Positions 36,875 to 48,623 of a stretch of DNA of 64,000 nt are shown here, in pieces. The position numbers and the translations under genes were made by a program. The notes below the pieces were generated by a model. It did no database searches, was not told the origin of the DNA, and saw only the letters and a list, made by a program, of their open reading frames with translations. The stretch is from contig OU452206.1 of NCBI GenBank assembly GCA_911728435.2, forward strand, positions 372,001 to 436,000, given 5' to 3'. The first letter of the stretch is position 1; each line of letters opens with the position of its first letter. The stretch is from Apoderus coryli (lineage: Eukaryota; Arthropoda; Insecta; Coleoptera; Attelabidae).

Positions 36875-39500
36875 AGGGACAACACGTCTCCAGCTTGCAC
36901 GATTTCATGCCCCAAGTATTTCTTGTGTTGGCTTCTGAAAGCGTTGTATTCTGGTACTAAGTGATCAAAAGTTTCTTCAGCCTCCAGAATCTGTAGTCAT
37001 CGATCTCTTCAAGGCCTAACTTTGCCCTATGTTTTCTAAGGCGACAATGTCCTGTAAGAATACGTAGCCTGATATCCAAACAGATCTTCGATCTTTCTTG
37101 GTTGAAGTTTCCAAGGAATTTCTTGGAGTGTATCAATCCAGGTAGAATTTGCCTGAGTATTACTCTGTCTGTTCCTTCTTAATTCTGAACTTCTCCTTGA
37201 AGGTGTGTTTCCATAAGTCGCAGAACGGTTCAGACCTAACAAAAGGGATTGACACACCCTGTTTTGCTAACTTATTGGCGGCATCGTTTCCCCTGATACT
37301 AGAATTTCCGGTATCCAAACAAGGGAAACTCTGTTATTATTGCTAAGTTAGAAGACCTCTTAAGCATTCTCATTTTTGAGCTAATGACATATGAACTCAG
37401 CGATAATGTTGTCGGTTGTGTGGATCACAATGTCGCACCGTAAAGGTTAATTTGTATGCATCTACCGATTTCATGAATTTCCGCTTGGAAAACGCTGGAG
37501 TATATTCCCATTGATTGTGAGTATTTGGTGCCAGGCCGGAATACTTTGCCTTTGTCCCTTTAATGGTTTTGGAGCCGTCTGTAAACCATTTGATAGTGTT
37601 TTCTCTAAGTTTTCCGGTGTGTAAGTTCCTTTCCCAGTCCCTCTGGTGACTTAACGATGTAGTAAAGGTCTTCCGAAAGTTATATTTTTTCTTAGTTTCG
37701 TCACTAGCGAGGTTTAGAGACGTGATTTGTTTGATCAGATATGTCCATTCATTTATTTACTGATCTTTCTATCACCAAGTGCAAAAGTGTGAAATTCGTA
37801 ATAATCTCTAGTGCCCTAGTTGGACACGTTTATCATCGCCCCACTAATGCATATGCCTCCTAGTCTTTGTACCCTATCAAGTGCCAGACTATTGCCCCAT
37901 ATGTTATGATCGGTATCACAATCATGATGTACATCCACCGCAGTATTTTGGGATAACAGCCCAAGTCTCCCAGATTTCTGAACACCATCAGAGCTTTTGT
38001 TGCTTTATACTAACCGCTATTTCAACATGCTTATTACAAAGAAGTTTAATATCAAGGGTGATTCCTAGATATTTTACTTCAGACTTCTGTTCAATGACCT
38101 CATAATTCAGGATAATTCGTCTGATATTTAGAGTTTCCTCGTTCTAGTGAATTGCGGTTTTTGCTGAATTTATGCTCAACCCCACAAATGTACACCGTTA
38201 CTCAATTATCCGGAGACACTTTTGTATTATGTTACCCACCCAAAGTGCTTTTAATTTGCCCCGGGCTACTATGACAATCTCGTCAGCATATTCTATACAT
38301 TCTATGCCTTGATCTGTCAGTTCATACAGTAGTTCGTGTACTACCAGGTCCACATAAAAGGGGAGGTTACTACTCCTTCAGGACACTGTGAGTTGCTCTG
38401 ATGGTAGTGTTTTGGTCTCCCACTTTTGTCTCAGCTCTTCTTGTAGTAAGCATCTCTTGCATCCTAGTGATGGTTTTGTTCACCCCTCTTCCCTCCACAG
38501 ACGCATGTGGTGTGTTATCGAACGCTCCATAGATGTTCAAAAAGGCGCAGATTGTTGCTTCTTTGTTATCCAAGGACCTTCGGACGATGTCTGTGAGCTA
38601 ATACAGAATAGTCGCTGTAAATCTGCATTCTCTATACGCATGCTGCCCTGCCCTACAAGGGAGCGTGCTGCAGAGTATCCGTTCTGATATTGTTATCTAA
38701 TACTTCTTCTATTGTTTTTAGAAAACACAATGTGAGTGATCTCGAGGTCGAAAAGACATGGTGTCAGTCCTGTATTATTTTCCTATTTTTGGTATGAAAG
38801 TGACCTTTGCCCTTCGCGTCAATTTCCCAGTATGTATCCCAAAGCCAAACTGTTTTTTGTTATATTAGGTGTGGCAGGATTTGCTCTATTCCTCTTTATA
38901 AGAGAACAGGGCAAATCTCATCAACTCCTGGCGCATTTTATGGTTGTAAAGTGTTCATGGCCCACTACAGTCGTGTGTTCGTAAAGATTTTCTTAGCAAT
39001 GTCTCAGTCTTCCTTGTGAGGATTTCTGGTGGTTTCCGCTTCTAATTCATTTGAGGGGTTTGATCTACTGCCCGAGTGTCAAGGAGTAGGATCGCTCGCT
39101 CCTCCCCCCTTCCGTATTGATCCCATCTGGTTTCTTAAGTACCACCGTTGGGTTTCTTCGCCCCTGTAGAAATGGAAGCGATATTTTCAAAAAAGGTTTG
39201 AAAGACAGTCTTTTGACCATCCTGATTTTTTTTATTATTCGAAGTTAACCCGTGAGTGTACCCTGTCATTTTCCGTCACGTTTGGCTTTATTAAAAAGTC
39301 AACGGACCTCAAGCCTAAGTTTTGACAGTTTGTCATTCCACCAAGGAGCGTCCTTACTTGCTTTAACAGCCTGCAGTGTGAGTGGGCAATTGGAGTCAAA
39401 AGCTTCCATTATTGCTTCACTGACTTGGTTTACTCTCCACTCAAGATCGTGGTTAACTAAACCTAACCTACACATATTTAATTGGACGCAAGAGTGTATG
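36875..39500 (-). pseudogene. R1/I-like non-LTR remnant, longest copy
   Basis: Same element as 13320-15300 but extending about 630 bp further upstream on the minus strand. The extra part includes a pre-RT linker with P-W-W-N-D-K-L-S-K (about 39321-39350) and an RT start with P-G-V-D-E-I-C-P (about 38900-38950). Then follow G-A-F-D-N-T (about 38515), a YADE catalytic box (about 38280-38300), RNase H F-T-D-G-S-K (about 37570-37595) and the C-terminal L-T-G-H-C-R-L-R (about 37030-37060). Multiple stops and frameshifts. The 5' end, with ORF1 and the endonuclease, is missing. Confidence 0.76.
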
Positions 39501-42500
39501 GAGGTGCTAAATGCACACTAAACTCAAATTTAAAAGTATAGTAGGGATTGTTGCAGTTTAATAAGAAAAAACTTGTTAAAAAAACTATTCTATTAGAATG
39601 GATGCAGTATCATATGTAGAATATTTTATGTTGGTTATAGTATACAATATATCTAACAAATGGATGCAACAAAGTATGCAAATAATTAAATAACTCTAAC
39701 CCAAGCTAAACCCAACCTAAGAATTTTTATCTGGACGCAAGAGTGTATGCAGGTGGAACATGTTAAATGCAGACTAATCGCAAATTTAAAAGTATGGTAG
39801 GGATTGTTGCAGTTTAGTAAGAAAAAACTTGATAAAAAACTATTCTATTTTTAGAATGGATGCAGTATTATATTTAGAATATGTTATGTTGGTTATCGTA
39901 TACACTATATATAACAAATGGATGCGACAAAGTATGCAAATCATTTAATAACTCTAACCCAAGCTAAACCCAACCTAAGAATTTTTAATCGGACGCAAGA
40001 GTGTATGCAGGTGGAACATGTTAAATGCAGCCTAATCGCAAATTTAAAAGTATGGTAGGGATTGTTGCAGTTTAGTAAGAAAAAAACTTGATAAAAACTA
40101 TTCTATTTTTAGAATGGATGCAGTATTATATGTAGAATATGTTATGTTGGTTATAGTATACACTATATATAACAAATGGATGCAACAAAGTATGCAAATC
40201 ATTTAATAACTCTAACCCAAGCTAAACCCAACCTAAGAATTTTTATCTGGACGCAAGAGTGTATGCAGGTGGAACATGTTAAATGCAGACTAATCGCAAA
40301 TTTAAAAGTATGGTAGGGATTGTTGCAGTTTAGTAAGAAAAAACTTGATAAAAAACTATTCTATTTTTAGAATGGATGCAGTATTATATGTAGAATATGT
40401 TATGTTGGTTATAGTATACACTATATATAACAAATGGATGCAACAAAGTATGCAAATCATTTAATAACTCTAACCCAAGCTAAACCCAACCTAAGAATTT
40501 TTAATCGGACGCAAGAGTGTATGCAGGTGGAACATGTTAAATGCAGACTAATCACAAATTTAAAAGTATGGTAGGGATTAATGCAGTTTAGAAAGAAAAA
40601 ACTTGATAAAAACTATTCTATTTTAAAAAAGGATGCAGTATTAAATTTAGAATATGTTATGTTGGTTATAGTATACACTATATATAACAAATGGATGCAA
40701 CAAAGTATGCAAACCATTTAATAACTCTAACCCAAGCTAAACCCAACCTAAGAATTTTTAATCGGACGCAAGAGTGTATGCAGGTGGAACATGTTAAATC
40801 CAGACTAATCACAAATTTAAAAGTGTGGTAGGGATTGTTGCAGTTTAGTAAGAAAAAACTTGATAAAAACTATTCTATTTTTAGAATGGATGCAGTATTA
40901 TATGTAGAATATGTTATGTTGGTTATAGTATACAGTGTATATAACAAATGGATGCAGCAAAGTATGCATATAATTAAATAACTCTAACCCAAGCTAAACC
41001 TAACCTAAGAATTTTTAATTGGACGCAAGAGTGTATGGAGGTGGAACATGCTAAATGCACACTAAACTCAAATTTAAAAGTATAGTAGGGATTGTTGCAG
41101 TTTAGTAAGAAAAAACTTGACAAAAAACTATTCTATTTTTAGAATGGATGCAGTATTATATGTAGAATATGTTATGTTGGTTATAGTATACACTATATAT
41201 AACAAATGGATGCAGCAAAGTATGCATATAATTAAATAACTCTAACTCAAGCTAAACCTAACCTAAGAATTTTTAATTGGACGCAAGAGTGTATGGAGGT
41301 GGAACATGCTAAAAGCACACTAAACTCAAATTTAAAAGTATAGTAGGGATTGTTGCAGTTTAGTAAGAAAAAACTAGACAAAAAACTATTCTATTTTTAG
41401 AATGGATGCAGTATTATATGTAGAATATGTTATGTTGGTTACAGTATACAATATATATAACAAATGGATGCAACAAAGTATGCAAATCATTTAATAACTC
41501 TAACCCAAGCTAAACCCAACCTAAGAATTTTTATCTTGACGCAAGAGTGTATGCAGGTGGAACATGTTAAATGCAGACTAATCGCAAATTTAAAAGTATG
41601 GTAGGGATTGTTGCAGTTTAGTAAGAAAAAACTTGATAAAAACTATTCTATTTTTAGAATGGATGCAGTATTATATGTAGAATATGTTATGTTGGTTATA
41701 GTATACAGTGTATATAACAAATGGATGCAGCAAAGTATGCATATAATTAAATAACTCTAACCCAAGCTAAACCTAACCTAAGAATTTTTAATTGGACGCA
41801 AGAGTGTATGGAGGTGGAACATGCTAAATGCACACTAAACTCAAATTTAAAAGTATAGTAGGGATTGTTGCAGTTTAGTAAGAAAAAACTTGATAAAAAA
41901 CTATTCTATTTTTAGAATGGATGCAGTATTATATGTATAATATGTTATGTTGGTCATAGTATGCACTATACATAACAAACGGATGCAACAAAATATGCAA
42001 ATAATTAAATAACTCTAACCCAACCTAAGAATTTTTAATCGGACGCAAGAATGTATGCAGTCGGAAAATGTTAAATGCCGAGTAATCGCAAATTTAAAAG
42101 TATGGTAGGGATTGTTGCAGTTTAATAAGAAAAAACTTCTTGAAAAAACTATTCTATTTTTAGAACGGATGCTGTATTATATGTAGAATATGTTATGTTG
42201 GATATAGTATACAATATATCTAACAAATGGATGCAACAAAGTATGCAAATAATTAAATAACTCTAACTCAAGCTAAACCTAACCTAAGAATTTTTAATTG
42301 CTGCAGTTTAGTAACAAAAAAATAAAGTGATATAAAATCTATTCTATTTTTAGAACGGATGCAGTATTATATGTAGAATATGATATTTTGGTTATAGTAT
42401 ACAATATATCTAAGAAAAAGACACAGCAAAGTATGCCAATAATTAAATAACTTTAACCCATGCTAAACCTAATCTATCAATTTTTATTTGGACGCAAGAG

Positions 42501-42760
42501 TGTATGTGGCTGGAACATGTTAAATACAACTAATTTCAAATTTAAAAGTATAGTAGGGATTGTTGCAGTTTAATAAAAAAAAAACCCTTATAAAAACTAT
42601 TCTATTTTTAGAACGGATGTAGTATTATTATGTAGAATATGTTATGTAGGTTATAATATTTAATATATTTAACAAATTGATGCAGCAAAGTATGTAAGTA
42701 AATAATTGAATGAGGCTAACCTAGACTAAACATAACCTCAATTTAAATATATATTTTTGG
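39478..42760. repeat. 258-bp satellite array
   Basis: About twelve to thirteen tandem monomers. The GACGCAAGAGTGTATG anchor recurs at about 39486, 39735, 39993, 40251, 40509, 40766, 41023, 41281, 41539, 41796, 42043 and 42492, mostly 257-258 bp apart. Outer monomers are shorter or deleted and more diverged. Each monomer holds three related words of the form GGAYGCA followed about 6 nt later by TATG, and many hold a two-unit CCTAACCTAA motif. No coding sequence. Confidence 0.92.
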
Positions 42761-43241
42761 GGCGTCGTAACATATCAGCAAAAAATAACTTAGAAAAAAC
42801 GTTGTTCATTGACATGTCGAAACATGAACGGATGCAATATTGTATGCGTGTTATGTAGGTTTTCATTATATATAATATATTTTTTGAGGGACGCAGTATT
42901 ATATACAATCGAGTTAATTTATAAGTCTACTAATTTAAAATCCCTCGAAAAAGAGAGAAAATAACGATGCGGAAGCACTGTGGGACGCTGCAATATCCGT
43001 AAAAACGAGGAAAAAATATATTTTGGAGTTGATAATGATAGCAAGATGAAAGGAGCTAGTAATGATAGCACGACCTAAAAATTTGTATATTAAAAGTTGC
43101 TCCAATCAATACGAAAATCCGTTTCCCCCGATAAAAAAATTCGCTGATTAATATACTTGAATCAGATTTGCTCTAACTATAGCCCTTCCAGGGGACGCCA
43201 TAAGGTTGGAATATGTAAAGACGCAGTAAAGTCTCAAGATG
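42761..43241. other. right end of module B
   Basis: Non-coding and AT-rich, with further GGACGC- or GGATGC-like words (about 42838, 42890, 42982 and 43192). It ends directly at (TA)n. No gene recognised. Confidence 0.45.
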
Positions 43242-43296
43242 TATATATATATATATATATACTATACTCTGTCAACTTAGTTGAATATCTTTGTTT

Positions 43297-43339
<43 letters not shown>
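43242..43339. repeat. two (TA)n tracts with a 39-bp interruption
   Basis: TA repeats at 43242-43261 and 43300-43339 flank a short unique stretch. The second tract abuts the PLE-1 array. Confidence 0.93.
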
Positions 43340-43342
<3 letters not shown>

Positions 43343-43449
43343 TCAGTATTTTCGTAGCCTACTGTTTGAATATCAAATATGTTCAATATATTGGGGTATA
43401 GGCTAATGTGGTGTAGTGTAAAAAAAAACTCTTTTTTACTATGCCAAGC

Positions 43450-43477
43450 TTTCGAAATTTTTTAATTTCTTCTTCAG
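43450..43477 (-). ncRNA. hammerhead-like motif in inverted PLE-1 PLTR
   Basis: Same core as the other PLE-1 copies, with the loop shorter by one A. Confidence 0.52.
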
Positions 43478-44034
43478 GGCTGCAAATTACAAGAACAACG
43501 GTTTATGTTTTATATAAAAAGTACAATTCGCAAGTAATATTACCTTTGGTATGTAAAGGTGAGTTACATTAATGTTAAAACTGACATATTTTTTTATATT
43601 TTATTGTATATAGTTGTATATAATTGTAGGAAAACAACCAAAATAATGTTTAAAATGTGAGAATTAATAATATTATTAAGCAGAAAACGTGGTGCCTATT
43701 CCAAGATCTAATCTACAATTTGATCAAGAGAACGATTTGCAAAAACTTATAGTGATAGGTATCAAATATAAAAAGTATAAACGGCGAGCGTTTCATTTAT
43801 TTCATAGATGGTAACATGGGCGGACCTATAAATAGTTCTCGCTAATTTTGAAGGAAAAGCTGTCACTCTTTTCCCCGAATAACCGCGAGATCAATGAGGT
43901 GGATATATTAAAATATAATATATTGTGTATTTCTTTGTTCGGCAATCCTAATGTTCCATCAATCCTTTCTCTGATTTATATAATTAGTCTCACTAAAATA
44001 AGATTTCCTTTTTGTGAGCAGACTCCAAAACGGC

Positions 44035-44390
44035 CGGATGACTCACAAGGATGAATTTAGCCCTTGTCAGTACCAATTAAATAGGAAAACAGTGGTGAGA
44101 GCCTGTTTTCTGTTTTAACACAGTTCGTTAGCAGTGGTGAGAGCCTGTTTCCCGATTTGTTTGACGACAGTTGATGGATTAACGTCTACATAGACGTTGA
44201 TTAGTCAAATTTTGTCAGAAGGCTCATAGATATCAATCCATTAATTACAATGTTTTTGTAACGCAGTAGTGGCAGCCTCCTTTGCACTTATCAGGACAAC
44301 TGAAAACAGTGGTGACAGCCTGTTTTCTCATTACGAAAAAACAAATTAGTCTCCGTTCACGTTGTTTAGAAGTGGGGGCTTCGGGATGGT
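44035..44390 (+). pseudogene. 5'-truncated PLE-1 tail
   Basis: Only the last few codons of the PLE-1 ORF remain, followed by the 3' region with hairpin repeats (44085-44327). It carries a C-to-G change just before the stop codon and shares an extra T and a G-to-A change with the tail of the downstream copy. Confidence 0.8.
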
Positions 44391-45107
44391 GGGGGAAGTG
44401 ACAGTTCCCAACGCCGTTTTGGAGTCTGCTCACAAAAAGGAAATCTTATTTTAGTGAGACTAATTATATAAATCAGAGAAAGGATTGATGGAACATTAGG
44501 ATTGCCGAACAAAGAAATACGCAATATATTATATTTTAATATATCCACCTCATTGATCTCGCGGTTATTCGGGGAAAAGAGTGACAGATTTTCCTTCAAA
44601 ATTAGCGAGAACTATTTATAGGTCCGCCCATGTTACCATCTATGAAATAAATGAAACGCTCGCCGTTTATACTTTTTATATTTGATACCTATCACTATAA
44701 GTTTTTGCAAATCGTTCTCTTGATCAAATTGTAGATTAGATCTTGGAATAGGCACCACGTTTTCTGCTTAATAATATTATTAATTCTCACATTTTAAACA
44801 TTATTTTGGTTGTTTTCCTACAATTATATACAACTATATACAATAAAATATAAAAAAATATGTCAGTTTTAACATTAATGTAACTCACCTTTACATACCA
44901 AAGGTAATATTACTTGCGAATTGTACTTTTTATATAAAACATAAACCGTTGTTCTTGTAATTTGCAGCCCTGAAGAAGAAATTAAAAAATTTCGAAAGCT
45001 TGGCATAGTAAAAAAGAGTTTTTTTTACACTACACCACATTAGCCTATACCCCAATATATTGAACATATTTGATATTCAAACAGTAGGCTACGAAAATAC
45101 TGAATTT
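44391..45107 (+). repeat. PLE-1 PLTR shared by tandem copies
   Basis: A single PLTR lies between the truncated upstream tail and the downstream ORF, the usual layout of PLE tandems. It contains a hammerhead-like motif at 44970-44997. Confidence 0.82.
44970..44997 (+). ncRNA. hammerhead-like motif in PLE-1 PLTR
   Basis: CTGAAGA, A, GAAATT/AATTTC stem, GAAA. The loop is one nucleotide shorter than in array 1. Confidence 0.53.
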
Positions 45108-45119
45108 ATTTCTATTGGA

Positions 45120-47618
45120 ATGGGGTTTTACCAGTCCATCGCACAGCAGTATGGGACAATGGTAGTTAAACAACTCAAAGAATGGTCACGCAACAACTTA
45201 AAACTGGCATCACAAAGAAATAGACGAATATTTCTACTGAAATGTAGAACCAACAACTTACTTCCAAAACACCTGGATAATGCCACGAAGAATGTTACAC
45301 AAACACTAACAATAGGGAATGGTCACACAGCACAGAAAGTAAAACAATTTAATAATAAGCTCTCACAAAAAGTTTTGAATTTTGAAATTAGGAATACATA
45401 CCAATATATTTCGTATCTAGAAAGATCTTTGATAACAATTTCAGAAAACTTACTACAGGTAATTCCAGAGCAGACGTTGAGCCTTTTCAAGAAAAAACAA
45501 AACAATATCTATGTCAAAAAATTTCAAAAAATAAAACTTGCAAACACTGAAAAAATCTCCAAATTAAAAATCAAACAACAAGACAATTTATTCAAAATAA
45601 AAGATAGTTGGATAAAAAATATGACCAACATAGACATACCCGATGATATAAAGAGATTTTTAGCTTTAGGTCCAAAATTCTCACTTTCCCCGAACCTCTC
45701 TGAGATGTCCACCAGTAGGTTGCTCGCGGATGTGGAAAATATATTAAATAATTTACCACAACAAGAGGAAAAAAATCTCTACAGAGCCAAAATCATAAAT
45801 ATTTTAACCAACCATTATAAAACACCAATACACTCTAGTTGCTTCAACAATATTTTTGATAAAACAAAACGCTTTCTACGATCACACAATGAGTTAGTAG
45901 TAACAAATGCAGACAAAGGCAATGTAACAGTAATTTTATACAAAGAAACATACACTCAGTTATCAAAAAACATCATATCAGATAAAAAATACTATCAACT
46001 TTTGAAAAATGACCCCACATCCACTCTCCAACAGAAGTCCAACAAAATAGTTTCGAAGTTAAAACAAGATAATTATATAGACGAACAGATCGCTAAGAGA
46101 CTGACAATTTATGGACAAACTTCACCTAAATTTTACGGACTACCTAAAATTCACAAACCTATCCTATCGCTTAGACCTATCATCTCGTCCATCAATTCCC
46201 CTACCAGCAAGTTATCAAAATTTATTACGGACATTTTGACCAATGCCTACAATAAGGACAACCCATATTTCACAACAGATTCCTTTAAATTTGCAAGTTA
46301 TATTAATGAAAAACAGCTACCTCAAGACTATGTGTTGGTGAGCCTTGATGTGGTTTCTTTGTATAGTAATATCCCCAAAAATCTGGTCTTTCGTAGCGTT
46401 GAGAAAAGGTGGAACCTAATTTCAGAGATTACCAACATCCCCAAAAAAGAATTTTTGAATATAATAGAGTTCATTTTCGACTCCACATACTTTTCTTTTG
46501 AGAACTATTTTTATAAACAAATCTTAGGTACACCTATGGGTGCTACTTTATCACCGATTTTAGCCCAATATGTCATGGATGACTTATTGGACTGTGTCCT
46601 ACCACTGCTGGATTTTGATTTGCCCTTTCTGAAGAAATATGTTGATGATCTAATTTGTGCTATACCACACAACAAAAAAGAAGTAATTCTAGAAGTGTTC
46701 AACAACTACAATGAATACATTCAGTTCACTATGGAGGAGGAGAAGGATAGAAGTGTACCTTTCCTAGACACTAAGTTAATTAGAATGCCTGACAATAAAA
46801 TTTTCGTTGATTGGTATGTAAAACCCACCAATTCTGGAAGATATATAAATTATAATTCTTTCCACACTGAGAAGATAAAAATCAATTCCGTCTTGGGATT
46901 AAAAAAACGAATAGAAAACCTTTGTCACCACAGTTTATTGGAAAAAAATAAAAAAATCTTGTTCGATGTACTTATTGAAAATTCGTACCCCAAACAGCTG
47001 TTAAGAAAACTAATTTACAACACTAGTACCAATAGATCTTCAGTCAATAACGAACATGAGCACACCAATACACACAACAACAGTGAGGCAACAAGAACCT
47101 TTTATTATGCTATTCCGTATATAAAGGATGTATCACAAAAAATAGCAAAAGTTTTTAGCAAATTTGATTCCATAAAAGTAGCACAGAAATATACAAAAAC
47201 AGTTGGCAATATTTTCTCAAAGCTTAAAGATAGAGATGATGCAATGAGGACTTCGAATGTGGTATATAGCATTCCCTGCAAGTCCTGTAATCTAACTTAT
47301 ATTGGACAGACGTCTCGAGTGTTAAGAGACAGGTTAACATCACATAAAAGTGATTGTCGTCTCAATAAGAGATCATGTGCCCTGTCAGAACATCATCTGG
47401 ACACTGGACACCTTCCAAGTTACGAAAACACAAAAGCCTTACACATTGAACCTAACTTAACAAAGAGACTGTTCTTGGAGATGTTTGAGACTAATAGAGA
47501 CGAAAACTGTTTAAACAAACGAAGAGATATAGACACGACTAGCGCGATGTACACATATATTTGCCAATTGGGTGATTCACGCAATTCTGAGCCGGATGAC
47601 TCACAAGGATCAATTTAG
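45120..47618 (+). CDS. Penelope-like reverse transcriptase / GIY-YIG endonuclease (PLE-1, copy 3)
   Basis: An intact 832-residue frame from the first ATG, identical in protein sequence to the copy at 8231-10729. The RT and GIY-YIG domains and all motifs listed for copy 1 are present (YVDD at about 507, GIY-YIG core at about 714-729). Upstream it has a PLTR and the tail of a truncated tandem copy; downstream it has a hairpin-rich 3' region and a PLTR. Identity with a copy 37 kb away implies very recent activity or sequence homogenisation. Confidence 0.93.
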   Translation: MGFYQSIAQQYGTMVVKQLKEWSRNNLKLASQRNRRIFLLKCRTNNLLPKHLDNATKNVTQTLTIGNGHTAQKVKQFNNKLSQKVLNFEIRNTYQYISYLERSLITISENLLQVIPEQTLSLFKKKQNNIYVKKFQKIKLANTEKISKLKIKQQDNLFKIKDSWIKNMTNIDIPDDIKRFLALGPKFSLSPNLSEMSTSRLLADVENILNNLPQQEEKNLYRAKIINILTNHYKTPIHSSCFNNIFDKTKRFLRSHNELVVTNADKGNVTVILYKETYTQLSKNIISDKKYYQLLKNDPTSTLQQKSNKIVSKLKQDNYIDEQIAKRLTIYGQTSPKFYGLPKIHKPILSLRPIISSINSPTSKLSKFITDILTNAYNKDNPYFTTDSFKFASYINEKQLPQDYVLVSLDVVSLYSNIPKNLVFRSVEKRWNLISEITNIPKKEFLNIIEFIFDSTYFSFENYFYKQILGTPMGATLSPILAQYVMDDLLDCVLPLLDFDLPFLKKYVDDLICAIPHNKKEVILEVFNNYNEYIQFTMEEEKDRSVPFLDTKLIRMPDNKIFVDWYVKPTNSGRYINYNSFHTEKIKINSVLGLKKRIENLCHHSLLEKNKKILFDVLIENSYPKQLLRKLIYNTSTNRSSVNNEHEHTNTHNNSEATRTFYYAIPYIKDVSQKIAKVFSKFDSIKVAQKYTKTVGNIFSKLKDRDDAMRTSNVVYSIPCKSCNLTYIGQTSRVLRDRLTSHKSDCRLNKRSCALSEHHLDTGHLPSYENTKALHIEPNLTKRLFLEMFETNRDENCLNKRRDIDTTSAMYTYICQLGDSRNSEPDDSQGSI

Positions 47619-47642
47619 CCCTTGTCAGTACCAATTAAATAG

Positions 47643-47885
47643 GAAAACAGTGGTGAGAGCCTGTTTTCTGTTTTAACACAGTTCGTTAGCAGTGGTGAGA
47701 GCCTGTTTCCCGATTTGTTTGACGACAGTTGATGGATTAACGTCTACATAGACGTTGATTAGTCAAATTTTGTCAGAAGGCTCATAGATATCAATCCATT
47801 AATTACAATGTTTTTGTAACGCAGTAGTGGCAGCCTGCTTTGCACTTATCAGGACAACTGAAAACAGTGGTGACAGCCTGTTTTC
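47643..47885 (+). repeat. PLE-1 3'-region hairpin repeats, array 2
   Basis: Same four-unit arrangement as 10754-10995, with one extra T in the intervening sequence. Confidence 0.7.
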
Positions 47886-47943
47886 TCATTACGAAAAAAC
47901 AAATTAGTCTCCGTTCACGTTGTTTAGAAGTGGGGGCTTCGGG

Positions 47944-48623
47944 ATGGTGGGGGAAGTGACAGTTCCCAACGCCGTTTTGGAGTCTGCTCACAAAAAGGAA
48001 ATCTTATTTTAGTGAGACTAATTATATAAATCAGAGAAAGGATTGATGGAACATTAGGATTGCCGAACAAAGAAATACACAATATATTATATTTTAATAT
48101 ATCCACCTCATTGATCTCGCGGTTATTCGGGGAAAAGAGTGACAGCTTTTCCTTCAAAATTAGCGAGAACTATTTATAGGTCCGCCCATGTTACCATCTA
48201 TGAAATAAATGAAACGCTCGCCGTTTATACTTTTTATATTTGATACCTATCACTATAAGTTTTTGCAAATCGTTCTCTTGATCAAATTGTAGATTAGATC
48301 TTGGAATAGGCACCACGTTTTCTGCTTAATAATATTATTAATTCTCACATTTTAAACATTATTTTGGTTGTTTTCCTACAATTATATACAACTATATACA
48401 ATAAAATATAAAAAAATATGTCAGTTTTAACATTAATGTAACTCACCTTTACATACCAAAGGTAATATTACTTGCGAATTGTACTTTTTATATAAAACAT
48501 AAACCGTTGTTCTTGTAATTTGCAGCCCTGAAGAAGAAATTAAAAAATTTCGAAAGCTTGGCATAGTAAAAAAGAGTTTTTTTTACACTACACCACATTA
48601 GCCTATACCCCAATATATTGAAC

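Larger units (their letters stand above)
35315..43241. mobile_element. long module B copy bounded by (TA)n
   Basis: It starts with the same left end as units 1-3 but runs on past the A/B breakpoint (about 38867) to its own right end at about 43241, again against (TA)n. GGACGCA- or GGATGCA-like words lie at both ends and through the satellite at 39478-42760. A short match near the two ends in inverted orientation (GCAATAT, then CCGTAAAA) hints at degenerate terminal inverted repeats. It may be the parent from which the chimeric units lost their right half. No transposase is recognisable. Confidence 0.55.

Noticed and set aside
39478..42300. Telomeric array
   Set aside because: Only two CCTAA units per monomer are present, so this is not a telomere tract.
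39478..42760. Possible CRISPR-like array
   Set aside because: The repeat unit is 258 bp with no short constant repeat separated by unique spacers. It is an ordinary eukaryotic satellite.
43157..43357. 66-codon frame ending in alternating Tyr-Ile
   Set aside because: The Tyr-Ile run is just (TA)n translated.
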